A program made the position numbers and the translations under genes. A stretch of DNA of 64,000 nucleotides from Lachnoclostridium sp. UBA5725 (lineage in GTDB: Bacteria > Bacillota > Clostridia > Lachnospirales > Lachnospiraceae): the NCBI GenBank assembly GCA_002419585.1, contig DIGJ01000020.1, forward strand, positions 1-64,000, in the 5' to 3' direction. Under the pieces are notes generated by a model, which saw only the letters and a program-made list of their open reading frames with translations, was not told where the DNA came from and did not search any database. Positions 1 to 9,138 of the stretch are shown here, one piece after another. Each line of letters opens with the position of its first letter. Position 1 is the first letter of the stretch.

Positions 1-25
1 ATTTTTTCTTAAGTTGACGACATTG

Positions 26-59
26 TCCCCGCGTCCGTCTTAAATGCACTTGTTAAACC
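26..59. repeat. Inverted relative of the foldback element end
   Basis: CCCCGCGTCCGT at 27-38 and GTTAAACC at 52-59 are the reverse complement of ACGGACGCGGGG (8276-8287) and GGTTTAAC (8260-8267) near the left end of the element at 8231-9017. The spacing is similar (13 against 8 bases). This is probably the end of another family copy lying mostly outside the window. Only about 35 bases can be compared, so it may be a partial relic. Confidence 0.45.
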
Positions 60-81
60 CGAATGAAGATTTGCAAACAAG

Positions 82-111
82 TTAGAAATATTTAGAAAAA
101 CATGTTATAAT
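82..111 (+). promoter_or_regulatory. Probable promoter of the yesNM-type operon
   Basis: A perfect -10 hexamer TATAAT lies at 106-111, about 40 bases before the regulator start. The -35 is weak; TTAGAA at 82-87 would give an 18-base spacer. A weak -35 would fit an activated promoter, but that is inference. Confidence 0.4.
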
Positions 112-150
112 TTTCTTTATGGGATTTGCAATTTTATTGGAGGGTAATTT

Positions 151-1797
151 ATGTTAAAGGTATTTTTGATAGAGGACGAATTTGTCGTTCGCGAAGGCAT
201 TAAGAAAAACATTGATTGGAAGAGCGAGGGTTTTGATTTTTGTGGAGAAGCAAGTGATGGGGAATTAGCTTACCCATTGATCAGAAGCACAAAACCTGAT
301 ATCGTAATTACCGATATTTGTATGCCATTTATGGATGGATTGGAAATTTCTCGCATGCTGAAAAAAGAAATGCCAGAAATTAAAATAATTGTATTAAGCG
401 GGCATGAGGAATTCGAATATGCAAAAGAAGCAATAAAAATAGGAATTGAAGAATATTTGTTGAAACCAATTAATGGAGAAGACTTATTAGCAGTCGTGGC
501 AAAAGTTGGACAAAAAATTCTGGAGGAACGCAAAGAAAAAGAAAATATTGAAAAGTTTAAAAATGAAATGGAAGAAAACGAAGAAGATGCAAAACGTAAT
601 TTCTTCAACGATTTGATTCGAAGTAATCAGCCAGTTGGCAATGTTTTAGAGCGAGGTAAACAGTTAAAGCTTGAGTTATCTGCTCCGTTTTATAATATCA
701 TTCTATTCAAAGTACAAAGGGTCCATGGCGATGTGCCTGTGGCTGACGAGGAATTTTCGAATCGTCTGTTACATATACGAAAACGAATTTCCGAAAACTT
801 TTTCGAAAATGGGGATGTTATAGAATTTAATCGAAATTTAGAGGGTGTTGCATTTTTATTAAAAGCGGAAAATGCAAAGGAAATAGAAATGATACAAAAA
901 CGGGTAGTCGAAACAATAGAGAATATTGTTGGAGATTATCAGCATATCAAGTATTTTGGGGGAATTGGAAGCCCGGTAACAAGATTAAGGGAACTGGAAC
1001 ATTCTTTTGAGGATGCTAGCAGAGCCTTTGCGTATCGATTTATATTAGAAAAAAGTCAATTTTTAGAATGTAAGAAAATTGAAGAAACATCAATTACAGC
1101 AAATGACACGTTGCAAATCTCGATGATTGATGCTGAAAAATTAGATAAGAAGAAGGTGGAATATTTTTTGCGGTGTGGAGAAAAAGAAGATATTCCTTTT
1201 TTTGTCGATGAATATTTAAAAAATATTGGAAATTCAGGAAAAAATTCACTCATATTTCGGCAGTATATCATTATGGATATGTACATCACAGTGGCTAAAT
1301 TTATGGAAGGTCTAGGATATAAAAAAGAGGAGAATAAAAAAGAACCTCTTGAAAAAACAAAAGAAATGACACAGGCTATATCAACGATTGAAAACAGTGT
1401 TATATATATAGAAAGGCTTTTCGAACATGCATTGAATTGTCGAAATGAGGTCTCTCGCAAAAAATCGGGGGATATAATCGATAAAACGAAACGTTACATA
1501 GAAGATAATTTTATGAATGAAGATTTGTCCCTAAATGCAGCTGCCTCGTATGTCAATATTAGTCCGAGTCATCTAAGTGCAGTTTTCAGTCAGGAGATGG
1601 GCGTCACTTTTGTAAAATATCTGACGGATTATCGCATGAATAAAGCGAAAGAATTGCTAAAATGCAGCAATAAAAGAAGCAATGAAATTAGTATGGAAAT
1701 AGGATATAAGGATCCTCACTATTTCTCTTATCTTTTTAAAAAGACACAAGGGTGTACTCCTATGCAATATAGAGGAACCAAAGGAAGTGAGGAATAA
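151..1797 (+). CDS. YesN-type response regulator, REC plus AraC domain
   Basis: This is a cytoplasmic transcription regulator of a two-component system. Residues 1-120 form a receiver domain with the acidic pair E9/D10, phospho-acceptor D55 (in IVITD), S83 and the conserved K105 (in LLKP). The middle, about 130-440, is the divergent linker usual for YesN-like proteins. The last 100 residues form an AraC-type double helix-turn-helix ending in the typical GYKDPHYFSYLFKK helix. The length of 548 is normal for this class. The start has GGAGGG eight bases upstream. The cognate kinase starts 5 bases after the stop. It probably controls the sugar importer genes that follow. Confidence 0.93.
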   Translation: MLKVFLIEDEFVVREGIKKNIDWKSEGFDFCGEASDGELAYPLIRSTKPDIVITDICMPFMDGLEISRMLKKEMPEIKIIVLSGHEEFEYAKEAIKIGIEEYLLKPINGEDLLAVVAKVGQKILEERKEKENIEKFKNEMEENEEDAKRNFFNDLIRSNQPVGNVLERGKQLKLELSAPFYNIILFKVQRVHGDVPVADEEFSNRLLHIRKRISENFFENGDVIEFNRNLEGVAFLLKAENAKEIEMIQKRVVETIENIVGDYQHIKYFGGIGSPVTRLRELEHSFEDASRAFAYRFILEKSQFLECKKIEETSITANDTLQISMIDAEKLDKKKVEYFLRCGEKEDIPFFVDEYLKNIGNSGKNSLIFRQYIIMDMYITVAKFMEGLGYKKEENKKEPLEKTKEMTQAISTIENSVIYIERLFEHALNCRNEVSRKKSGDIIDKTKRYIEDNFMNEDLSLNAAASYVNISPSHLSAVFSQEMGVTFVKYLTDYRMNKAKELLKCSNKRSNEISMEIGYKDPHYFSYLFKKTQGCTPMQYRGTKGSEE

Positions 1798-1802
1798 AAA
1801 AC

Positions 1803-3272
1803 ATGCCCAAAAAGTTAATGGAACGTTTTTTGAATCTAAGTTTAGTAGCGAAAATGCGGTATTCTTATCTTTTAGTGATAGTTCCTGTATTGATATTTAC
1901 CTTTATTTGGTTTGGTAGTATTAAAAATTTTAACCAACAGTATGACAGCATTACGAGAAGCGCTTCGGCTGCGAGTGAATTTAGTATTGACTTTAAAAAA
2001 GACTTTGATTACAAAATTTATTTAATTATTGTCGGTAATCAAAACTATGAAGAAGCAGATCCTATCGCTGATATTGAGGAAGCACAAAGAATCGTTAAAG
2101 AACTAGAAAAATCAACACAGGTACAAAAGAACCGGACAAGGCTAGAGCGAATTGAAAAGTATCTGATAAATCTAGAAAAGTATACCGCAAATATTAAGGA
2201 AAACATCAGAACGGGTGGAAAATACGATGAAAATATAGAAATGTGGGATGTTGATATAAAGGGAGTTACTTCCTTAATTCAAGACACCATCTTGGAATTT
2301 CTGTATTATCAGACCAAAGAAATTGACAACCTAAGATTACAAATGGAACAATCCTATATGAATCTTATGAAATTCAGCATTCTATTCTTAGGTTTCGTAA
2401 TATTTGTTACGTTTGTGCTTTCCGCCGTTATTCCTAAAACAATAACAAAACCAATTCGACATCTTTGCAAGGTAACAGAGGAAGTATCAAAGGGAAATTT
2501 AGAAGTACGGTCGAATATAGCAAATGGAGTGGAAGTAAAAAAATTAGGTGATTCTTTGGACATTATGATAAGAAGATTAAGCGAATTGATTGAGACCGTA
2601 AAAACAGAACAAACACATTTGAGAGAGGCGGAACTAAAACTGCTTCAAATGCAGATTAATCCTCATTTCCTATATAATACACTGGATACGATTGTATGGC
2701 TTGCAGAGGGGGGGAATCAAAAAGATGTTGTAAGTATGGTGGGTTCCTTATCTGACTTTTTTCGAACTTCCTTGAGTCAGGGCTATGATATTATCAGGAT
2801 TAAAGATGAATTAGTACATGCTCGCAGTTATTTAGAAATTCAGCAGGTCCGTTACCAGGATATACTGACATACGAAATCTGCGTTCCAGATCAACTTGAT
2901 CATTATCTGATACCTAAAATAACCATACAACCGCTGATTGAGAATGCTCTTTATCATGGTATTAAAAATAAGCGAGGTGTTGGTAAAATCACAGTGAGTG
3001 GACAAATGGAAGAGACCTATTTTGTAATCGAGGTGAGGGATAACGGAATTGGAATGAGTGAAGAACGACTTCATTTAGTAAAAGAAAAAATACAAAAAAG
3101 AACCATTGAAGAAAGTGATGTTTATGGATTATATAATGTAAATGAACGAATTGTACTTCGTTTTGGAGAGATGTATGGGATAAAAATAGAGAGTAATTAT
3201 CTTGAAGGTACGATTGTTCAGATTCTTTTGCCATATGAAATGGTAACATCTAAAAAAAATGAACTAATGTAA
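1803..3272 (+). CDS. YesM-type sensor histidine kinase
   Basis: This is a membrane sensor kinase partnering the preceding regulator. One membrane helix lies at about 20-40 and a second at about 190-213, enclosing an extracytoplasmic sensing region of roughly 150 residues. A HAMP segment follows, then a His_kinase domain with the phospho-acceptor H288 in NPHFLYNTLD, and a HATPase domain with N-box IENALYHGIKNK and G1 box DNGIGM. The architecture is that of the YesM/LytS-like kinases that sense extracellular sugars in Clostridia. The ligand cannot be read from sequence; the adjacent CUT2 importer suggests a pentose, galactose or galactofuranose-type sugar. Confidence 0.92.
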   Translation: MPKKLMERFLNLSLVAKMRYSYLLVIVPVLIFTFIWFGSIKNFNQQYDSITRSASAASEFSIDFKKDFDYKIYLIIVGNQNYEEADPIADIEEAQRIVKELEKSTQVQKNRTRLERIEKYLINLEKYTANIKENIRTGGKYDENIEMWDVDIKGVTSLIQDTILEFLYYQTKEIDNLRLQMEQSYMNLMKFSILFLGFVIFVTFVLSAVIPKTITKPIRHLCKVTEEVSKGNLEVRSNIANGVEVKKLGDSLDIMIRRLSELIETVKTEQTHLREAELKLLQMQINPHFLYNTLDTIVWLAEGGNQKDVVSMVGSLSDFFRTSLSQGYDIIRIKDELVHARSYLEIQQVRYQDILTYEICVPDQLDHYLIPKITIQPLIENALYHGIKNKRGVGKITVSGQMEETYFVIEVRDNGIGMSEERLHLVKEKIQKRTIEESDVYGLYNVNERIVLRFGEMYGIKIESNYLEGTIVQILLPYEMVTSKKNELM

Positions 3273-3413
3273 AAAAATAATGAAATAGTAAAAATGCTTT
3301 CATAAGAATATCAAAAAGGAAGCGAAGAATCTGCATTGTATTTCGTTGTGATATTCCATAAAATAGTAACTGTAATAAATAATATTGGGAACTGAAAATG
3401 GAGGAGGAACTTT

Positions 3414-4481
3414 ATGAGAAATTTAAAAAAAGTGGCAGCTTTAATGCTGACGGTAGCAATGACGGTTTCATTAGTAGCGTGTGGAGGTGGCAGCACGAAC
3501 ACAGCAAAGACAACAGATGCTACAACAGAAACGACAGAAACGACGGAAGAGGCAGCAACAACGGAAACAACGGATACGAGTAGTGAAAAAATTATTGTTG
3601 GATTTTCGCAAGTTGGTGCAGAATCTGACTGGCGTACAGCAAACACAGAATCAATGAAATCTACTTTTACTGAAGCTAATGGATATGAATTAATTTTTGA
3701 TGATGCTCAGCAAAAGCAAGAAAACCAAATTAAAGCAGTTCGTAACTTTATTCAACAAGATGTTGATTACATCGTTATAGCACCTGTTACAGAAACCGGA
3801 TGGGATACTGTATTACAGGAAGCAAAAGAAGCAGGCATACCAGTAATTATCGTTGACCGTATGATCGATGTATCGGATGACAGCTTATTTGAATGCTGGG
3901 TTGGATCTAACTTCTTACAAGAAGGCTATGATGCAGTTGCATGGTTAGCTGAATACTTAGATTCCAAAGGAAGAGCTGACGAAGATATTAATATTGTTAC
4001 ACTTCAAGGAACAATTGGATCTTCTGCACAAATCGGACGTACCGATGGTTTTGAAGAAAAAATGGCAGCTTATCCAAAGTGGAAAATGTTAGAAAGACAG
4101 ACTGGAGAATTTACACAGTCGAAAGGTCAGGAAGTTATGGAATCCTTCCTTAAATCTTATGATGATATTGATGTAGTTATCGCTGAAAATGATAACATGG
4201 CTTTTGGAGCAATTGATGCGATTGAAGCAGCAGGAAAAACTTGTGGACCAGATGGAGACATTACTATCGTATCATTTGACGCAGTTGCAGCAGCATTTGA
4301 TGCTATGATCGCAGGCAAGATGAACGTTTCTGTTGAATGTAATCCATTACACGGACCACGTGTAGCTGAAATTATTCAGAAATTACAAGCTGGCGAAACA
4401 GTAGATAAACTTCAGTATGTTGATGAAGGTGTATTCCCTGCAGAAACAGCAAAAGATATTAAACCTACCCGTGCATATTAA
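3414..4481 (+). CDS. Sugar ABC transporter substrate-binding lipoprotein (YtfQ-like)
   Basis: This is the extracellular solute receptor of a CUT2-family importer. The N-terminus is a lipoprotein signal peptide with lipobox LVAC and acceptor C23, followed by a Thr/Glu-rich linker of about 30 residues. The remainder is a periplasmic-binding-protein fold (Peripla_BP_4) with typical segments such as VDYIVIAPVTETGWD and the hinge region VIAENDNMAFGAIDAIEAAG. Similarity in pattern is closest to YtfQ, the galactofuranose-binding protein, but the substrate is not proven. A strong AGGAGG-like site precedes the ATG. A terminator-like hairpin follows, so this gene is probably expressed above the ATPase and permease genes. 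Confidence 0.88.
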   Translation: MRNLKKVAALMLTVAMTVSLVACGGGSTNTAKTTDATTETTETTEEAATTETTDTSSEKIIVGFSQVGAESDWRTANTESMKSTFTEANGYELIFDDAQQKQENQIKAVRNFIQQDVDYIVIAPVTETGWDTVLQEAKEAGIPVIIVDRMIDVSDDSLFECWVGSNFLQEGYDAVAWLAEYLDSKGRADEDINIVTLQGTIGSSAQIGRTDGFEEKMAAYPKWKMLERQTGEFTQSKGQEVMESFLKSYDDIDVVIAENDNMAFGAIDAIEAAGKTCGPDGDITIVSFDAVAAAFDAMIAGKMNVSVECNPLHGPRVAEIIQKLQAGETVDKLQYVDEGVFPAETAKDIKPTRAY

Positions 4482-4507
4482 TTTGCAAATGAAAGTCAAA
4501 TAAAGTA

Positions 4508-4556
4508 AGGTGTGAAATTGGGAGAATCCACCGATTCTCCCTCACACCTATTTTTT
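4508..4556 (+). terminator. Intrinsic terminator or attenuator inside the importer operon
   Basis: AGGTGTGA (4508-4515) pairs with TCACACCT (4542-4549), and GGGAGAATC (4520-4528) pairs with GATTCTCCC (4533-4541) around the loop CACC. TTTTTT follows at 4551-4556. It lies between the binding-protein gene and the ATPase gene, where partial termination would give excess binding protein. Confidence 0.8.
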
Positions 4557-4610
4557 ATCGAAAAAATAGGACCAAAAGCAATAATTATGAGAATGAAAGG
4601 TGGAGTCCCA

Positions 4611-6140
4611 ATGGAAAACGTGAATAAAATATTGCTTACTATGCGCCACATCAACAAAAACTTTCCGGGAGTAGTTGCTTTATCGGAGGTAGATTTCACA
4701 TTGAGAATGGGTGAAATACATGCATTGATGGGCGAGAACGGGGCTGGAAAGTCCACTTTAATAAAGGTACTAACCGGTGTTGAAGAATTTGAAACTGGTG
4801 AAATAAAACTAGATGGTTATGATCACGCGATTGTAAATCGCTCGCCCCAAGAGGCACAGGGGAAGGGAATAAGTACAGTATACCAGGAAGTTAATTTGTG
4901 CCCGAATTTAACCGTAGCAGAGAATTTATTTATTGGCCGTGAACCGAAAAAATTTGGAATGATTGATTGGAAAACAATGAATCAAAAGTCGAATGAAATA
5001 TTGAAAAATTTGAATATTAGTATAGATGTAACCGTTGCACTGGAAAATTATTCGCTTGCGATGCAACAGATGATTGCTATTGCAAGGGCTATCGATATGT
5101 CAGCAAAGGTACTTATATTAGATGAACCAACTTCTTCTTTGGATGATGGTGAAGTTGAGAAATTGTTTGTTTTGATGAAAAAGCTGAAAAGCCAAGGCAT
5201 TGGAATTATTTTTGTAACTCATTTTCTGGAACAGGTATATGAGGTATGTGACCGCATTACCGTTTTGCGTAATGGATGCCTAGTTGGTGAATATGAAGTA
5301 GAAAAGCTGCCAAGAGTTCAGCTAGTAGCAAAAATGATGGGAAAAGATTTCGATGATTTGGCGTCGATTAAAAAGGATAATCTGGAAGCAGAAAAAAAAT
5401 CTGGAACGCTTGTGATTGATGCCAAACATTTAGGAGCGACCGGAACAATAAAGCCATTTGATCTACAGATTCATGAAGGAGAAGTTATTGGATTAACCGG
5501 GCTTTTAGGATCTGGACGTTCCGAACTAGCCAGAGTAATTTATGCTGCAGATAAGGCAGATAGCGGTGAATTATTTGTGAGAGGGAAAAAGGCTGTAATT
5601 AATGCCCCTATCGATGCAATGAAAGCAGGAATGGGCTATCTTCCTGAAAATAGAAAAGAAGAAGGTATTATCGCAGACCTTTCTGTGCGTGAAAATATTA
5701 TGATTGCGCTACAAGCGAAAAAAGGTATGTTTCATCGTTTGAGCGTAAAAGAACAGGAAGAATTTACGGATAAATACATTGAACTCCTTCAAATAAAAAC
5801 AGCCGATCGAGAAGTTCCAATCAAACAGCTCAGTGGTGGTAATCAACAAAAAGTAATTCTGGCAAGATGGCTTTTAACAAATCCAGAATTTTTGATTTTA
5901 GACGAACCTACCAGAGGAATTGATGTTGGTACAAAAACAGAGATTCAAAAACTGGTCGTAAAGCTTGCAAAAGAAGGAATGTCAATTATGTTTATTTCTT
6001 CTGAAATTGAAGAAATGATACGAACTTGTAATAAGATGGCAGTACTACGAGATGGCTGCAAAGTAGGCGAACTTAGCGAATCGGAATTAAATCAGGACAG
6101 CATTATGAGAGCAATTGCAGGAGGTGAAGCAGATGAATAA
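4611..6140 (+). CDS. Sugar ABC transporter ATPase, two ABC domains (RbsA/YtfR-like)
   Basis: This is the energy-coupling subunit of the CUT2 importer, peripheral to the membrane. Domain 1 carries Walker A GENGAGKST and Walker B LILDEPTSSLD. Domain 2 has the degenerate Walker A GLLGSGRSE typical of RbsA-type C-terminal halves, signature LSGGNQQK and Walker B LILDEPTRGID. Length is 509 residues from the ATG at 4611, which has an AAAGGTGG site. A GTG at 4512 in the same frame lies inside the terminator hairpin and is rejected. The stop overlaps the next start by 8 bases, indicating translational coupling. Confidence 0.92.
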   Translation: MENVNKILLTMRHINKNFPGVVALSEVDFTLRMGEIHALMGENGAGKSTLIKVLTGVEEFETGEIKLDGYDHAIVNRSPQEAQGKGISTVYQEVNLCPNLTVAENLFIGREPKKFGMIDWKTMNQKSNEILKNLNISIDVTVALENYSLAMQQMIAIARAIDMSAKVLILDEPTSSLDDGEVEKLFVLMKKLKSQGIGIIFVTHFLEQVYEVCDRITVLRNGCLVGEYEVEKLPRVQLVAKMMGKDFDDLASIKKDNLEAEKKSGTLVIDAKHLGATGTIKPFDLQIHEGEVIGLTGLLGSGRSELARVIYAADKADSGELFVRGKKAVINAPIDAMKAGMGYLPENRKEEGIIADLSVRENIMIALQAKKGMFHRLSVKEQEEFTDKYIELLQIKTADREVPIKQLSGGNQQKVILARWLLTNPEFLILDEPTRGIDVGTKTEIQKLVVKLAKEGMSIMFISSEIEEMIRTCNKMAVLRDGCKVGELSESELNQDSIMRAIAGGEADE

Positions 6141-7188
6141 TACATTGAAAAAAATTACAGGGTATCGATTGTTCCTTCCGTTGGTTTGTCTTGCTCTGGT
6201 ATTATTAGTAAATGTAATTAAAACTCCGAACTTTTTTGCAATTTCGATACAAAATGGAGTTTTTTACGGATACATAGTGGACGTTATTAACCGTGCCAGT
6301 GAATTAGTTATTTTGGCAGTTGGAATGACTTTGGTAGTAGCTGCTTCTGGAGGAACGGATATTTCAGTTGGAGCAGTAAGTGCGGTAGCTGGAGCAGTTG
6401 CTATTTTTATTATCGGCGGCGGAGAGGCTAGTACAGATTTCTATCATGCCCCTTATATTCTTGGTTTTTTCGCAGCACTTTTGGCTGGTACGTTATGCGG
6501 TGCATGGAATGGCTTTTTGGTAGCAAAAATGAAGATTCAGCCAATGGTAGCTACTCTAATTCTATTTACTGCCGGTAGAGGAATTGCACAGCTGATTACA
6601 GGTGGAAATATCTTATATATGAGAGTGGATAGCTTTAAACAGTTAGGTGGATTTATTCAAGGAGTACCACTTCCAACCCCTGTTTTCGTGGCGATTTTTG
6701 TAGTTCTAATTACCTTATTTATCTTAAAGAAGACAGCACTTGGTCTATATATACAGACCGTAGGAATTAATGCAAAGGCAGCTAGATTGGTTGGACTTAA
6801 TTCGGTATTGATTCAGTTTCTAACCTATACTTTTTGTGGAATATGTGCTGGTATTGCAGGAATGATTATTACATCACGTGTTTATTCCATAGATGCAAAC
6901 AATGCAGGCTTAAATATGGAATTGGACGCAATTCTTGCAGTTGCACTTGGAGGAAACAGTTTAGGAGGCGGTAAATTCTCTTTAATCGGAAGTGTAATTG
7001 GAGCGATAACAATTCAGGCGCTCACAACCACTCTTTATGCTATGAAGGTATCAGCAGATCAACTTCCTGTTTATAAGGCTATCGTTGTTATCATAATTGT
7101 ATCCTTACAATCACCGGAACTTAAGAGAATGCTTCGTAACGCAAAACTTCAGCTTCAAAATGGGCAGCAAGGAAAGAAGGTGGCATAA
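6133..7188 (+). CDS. Sugar ABC transporter permease 1 (YtfT/RbsC-like)
   Basis: This is an integral membrane permease of the BPD_transp_2 family, with eight to ten hydrophobic helices and the conserved stretch TLVVAASGGTDISVGAV near residue 70. The start is ATG 6133, inside the end of the ATPase gene and preceded by GGAGG at 6119-6123; a TTG at 6115 in frame lacks a proper site. Two different permease genes in tandem (this one and the next) match the heterodimeric channel of YtfT/YjfF systems rather than the homodimeric RbsC arrangement. Confidence 0.9.
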   Translation: MNNTLKKITGYRLFLPLVCLALVLLVNVIKTPNFFAISIQNGVFYGYIVDVINRASELVILAVGMTLVVAASGGTDISVGAVSAVAGAVAIFIIGGGEASTDFYHAPYILGFFAALLAGTLCGAWNGFLVAKMKIQPMVATLILFTAGRGIAQLITGGNILYMRVDSFKQLGGFIQGVPLPTPVFVAIFVVLITLFILKKTALGLYIQTVGINAKAARLVGLNSVLIQFLTYTFCGICAGIAGMIITSRVYSIDANNAGLNMELDAILAVALGGNSLGGGKFSLIGSVIGAITIQALTTTLYAMKVSADQLPVYKAIVVIIIVSLQSPELKRMLRNAKLQLQNGQQGKKVA

Positions 7189-8204
7189 TGAGAGCAAGAA
7201 AGAAAAAAATTGACGGAAATTCTTTTTTATTAATGATTACAATCGTATTGTTTGCCATTATGTATGTGATTGGAATGATCGTATTTGCGGATAAGAATTT
7301 TGGAAAGTTGCAAGTATTTTTAAATCTATTTATTAACAATGCGGGCCTAATTGTAGCTGCTACGGGAATGACGATGGTTTTGATAACAGGAGGAATCGAT
7401 ATTTCCGTTGGTTCTGTTATCGCAATGACATGTATGCTCTTGGCTTGGATGATGGAAATCAAAGGAATGGGAGCCATTCCATCACTTGTCATTGTCCTTG
7501 TTATCGGTTTGATATTTGGGCTTGTTCAAGGTTTTTTGATTGCTTATCTAAAGATACAACCTTTTATTGTTACGCTAGCCGGTATGTTTTTTGCTCGTGG
7601 TATGACAGCCATAATCAGTACGGAAATGATAAGTATTAAAAATAGTTTGTTCCTATCTTGGGCAAATGCAAAGATCTACCTTCCATTTGGTGGAACGATA
7701 AATCGTAAGGGAGTTATGATTTATCCTTACATATATCCAAGTGTTGTTTTGGCTATTCTAACACTAATTGCATTCTTTGTTATCCTTAAATTCACGAAAT
7801 TTGGTCGTTCCGTTTATGCAGTAGGTGGCAATGAACAATCTGCTCTTTTGATGGGACTCAATGTAAAACGAACCAAATTAAAGGTATATATTGTCAATGG
7901 GTTGTTGGGTGCATTCGCTGGATTTTTATTTTGCCTGAATACTTGTGCAGGATTTGTGGAGCAGGCAAAAGGGTTTGAAATGGAAGCAATCGCATCTGCG
8001 GTTATCGGTGGTACATTACTAACGGGTGGTGTAGGAAATGTGTTTGGTAGTTTGTTTGGAGTTTTGATCAAAGGAACGATAGAAACATTTATTACCTTTC
8101 AAGGTACCTTGTCCTCATGGTGGACAAAAATAACGATTGCCGTGCTATTGGCTTTCTTTATCATCTTACAAAGTATATTAGCGAAAAAAAAGCAGAAAAA
8201 ATAG
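7188..8204 (+). CDS. Sugar ABC transporter permease 2 (YjfF-like)
   Basis: This is the second BPD_transp_2 permease, with multiple membrane helices and the family motif GMTMVLITGGIDISVGSVIA near residue 65. The ATG overlaps the stop of the first permease (TAATG), so the two are translationally coupled. Length is 338 residues, close to YjfF. It ends the operon. No convincing terminator is seen directly after it, and the foldback element begins 26 bases downstream and may serve as one. Confidence 0.9.
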   Translation: MRARKKKIDGNSFLLMITIVLFAIMYVIGMIVFADKNFGKLQVFLNLFINNAGLIVAATGMTMVLITGGIDISVGSVIAMTCMLLAWMMEIKGMGAIPSLVIVLVIGLIFGLVQGFLIAYLKIQPFIVTLAGMFFARGMTAIISTEMISIKNSLFLSWANAKIYLPFGGTINRKGVMIYPYIYPSVVLAILTLIAFFVILKFTKFGRSVYAVGGNEQSALLMGLNVKRTKLKVYIVNGLLGAFAGFLFCLNTCAGFVEQAKGFEMEAIASAVIGGTLLTGGVGNVFGSLFGVLIKGTIETFITFQGTLSSWWTKITIAVLLAFFIILQSILAKKKQKK

Positions 8205-8308
8205 TTGACAATAATAATTATATAATTGAATAAAAAATGGGGGTTGTCGCACTAAATTTGGTTTAACGGTGTAGAACGGACGCGGGGGATTTAGGGAAAG
8301 TCACGAAA

Positions 8309-8527
8309 GATGCGCGGTGGGCTTATGGTTTTCGAGATTCGAATGGAGTGCAGGGGCAGCCCTTAAAATCAGCCGCATTAAACACTCGGCAGAACCTCTA
8401 AGCAAGTAAGAATAAGCTCTTATGGGAGCTCATTCTTACTTGAGTTTCTACCTCATAATGCTAAAATGATTCCAAGGACTGCCCCTGCACTCCATTCGAA
8501 TCAAGAAGACTATGACCACCGTGCATC
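8309..8527. repeat. Left nested palindrome of the foldback element
   Basis: Arms 8309-8320 and 8516-8527 pair with one mismatch. Arms 8336-8359 and 8479-8502 are a perfect 24-bp inverted repeat. An apical hairpin at 8404-8441 pairs AAGTAAGAAT with ATTCTTACTT around GCTC/GAGC. The unpaired bulges are asymmetric. Transcribed RNA would fold into a long rod of about 220 nucleotides. Confidence 0.8.
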
Positions 8528-8691
8528 TTGCTGATTTTGGTAAACGGTCCCGCTGCACTTTGTAATGTTACAGTAAATAACAGAATTTATATAGGCGTAG
8601 TAAAAGAGAATACAATTTGATTGGCGTTTGGAAATAGCAGAAAAAAAACAATCATACCTATCTGGTTTGTCTATGAAACACCAGAAAACCA

Positions 8692-8969
8692 GCGAGTCCG
8701 TATTTCGTAGTCAGCCATAAAAGGCTGAGCTCGCAGACTATCCTTCAATTTACACGGCTCCCATGCTAGGATTTTATTTCATTTGAGCATATGTAACGTA
8801 AACTCAATCGAGGAATTGGCTCCCCTAAGAGCCAATTCCTCGATGTTTTGAGGTTACGTGGAATGTTTATGCGCCTGATATAAAATCCTAGCATGGGAGC
8901 CGTGTAAATTGTTGAAAAACTAAATTGCTCAGCCTTTTATAGCGTCACTACTCATCAACAAAGACTCGC
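8692..8969. repeat. Right nested palindrome of the foldback element
   Basis: GCGAGTC (8692-8698) pairs with 8963-8969. A 17-bp arm at 8714-8730 pairs with 8927-8943 with one mismatch. 8746-8777 and 8880-8911 form a perfect 32-bp inverted repeat, and 8807-8822 pairs with 8829-8844 (16 bp) at the tip. The design parallels the left palindrome but the sequences differ. Confidence 0.8.
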
Positions 8970-9138
8970 GTTCGTCATGGGCTAAATCAGAATTTAATGC
9001 GACATCCCCCTATTTTATGTAAAAAAATGACATATTTACTCTAGGAATTGTGACATTTGTAACTTGGATGTGACAGTCAATTTGCATATCATTATAGATG
9101 AGAAAAAAAGACACATATTTTGTGCAGATTGGAGTAAT

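Larger units (their letters stand above)
8231..9017. mobile_element. Non-coding foldback/MITE-like element with terminal inverted repeats
   Basis: This 787-bp stretch fills the gene-free region 8205-9138. The left end (8231-8258) and the reverse complement of the right end (8991-9017) align over about 28 bases, sharing GGGGG, TGTCGCA and TAAATT; both ends abut TA. Inside are two large nested palindromes (8309-8527 and 8692-8969). There is no ORF or transposase. It looks like a non-autonomous mobile element or a structured RNA gene with complementary ends; sequence alone does not decide. No longer target-site duplication is evident. Confidence 0.55.

Noticed and set aside
4512..4610. GTG-initiated N-terminal extension of the double-ABC ATPase
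   Set aside because: The extension is encoded by the terminator hairpin, has no ribosome site, and the family N-terminus fits the ATG at 4611.
8205..9138. Group II intron, insertion sequence with transposase, or tRNA cluster
   Set aside because: No ORF of useful length in any frame, no intron domain V motif and no tRNA-like cloverleaf with CCA or GG-TTCGA-type T-arm context were seen; symmetry of arms is that of a foldback element.
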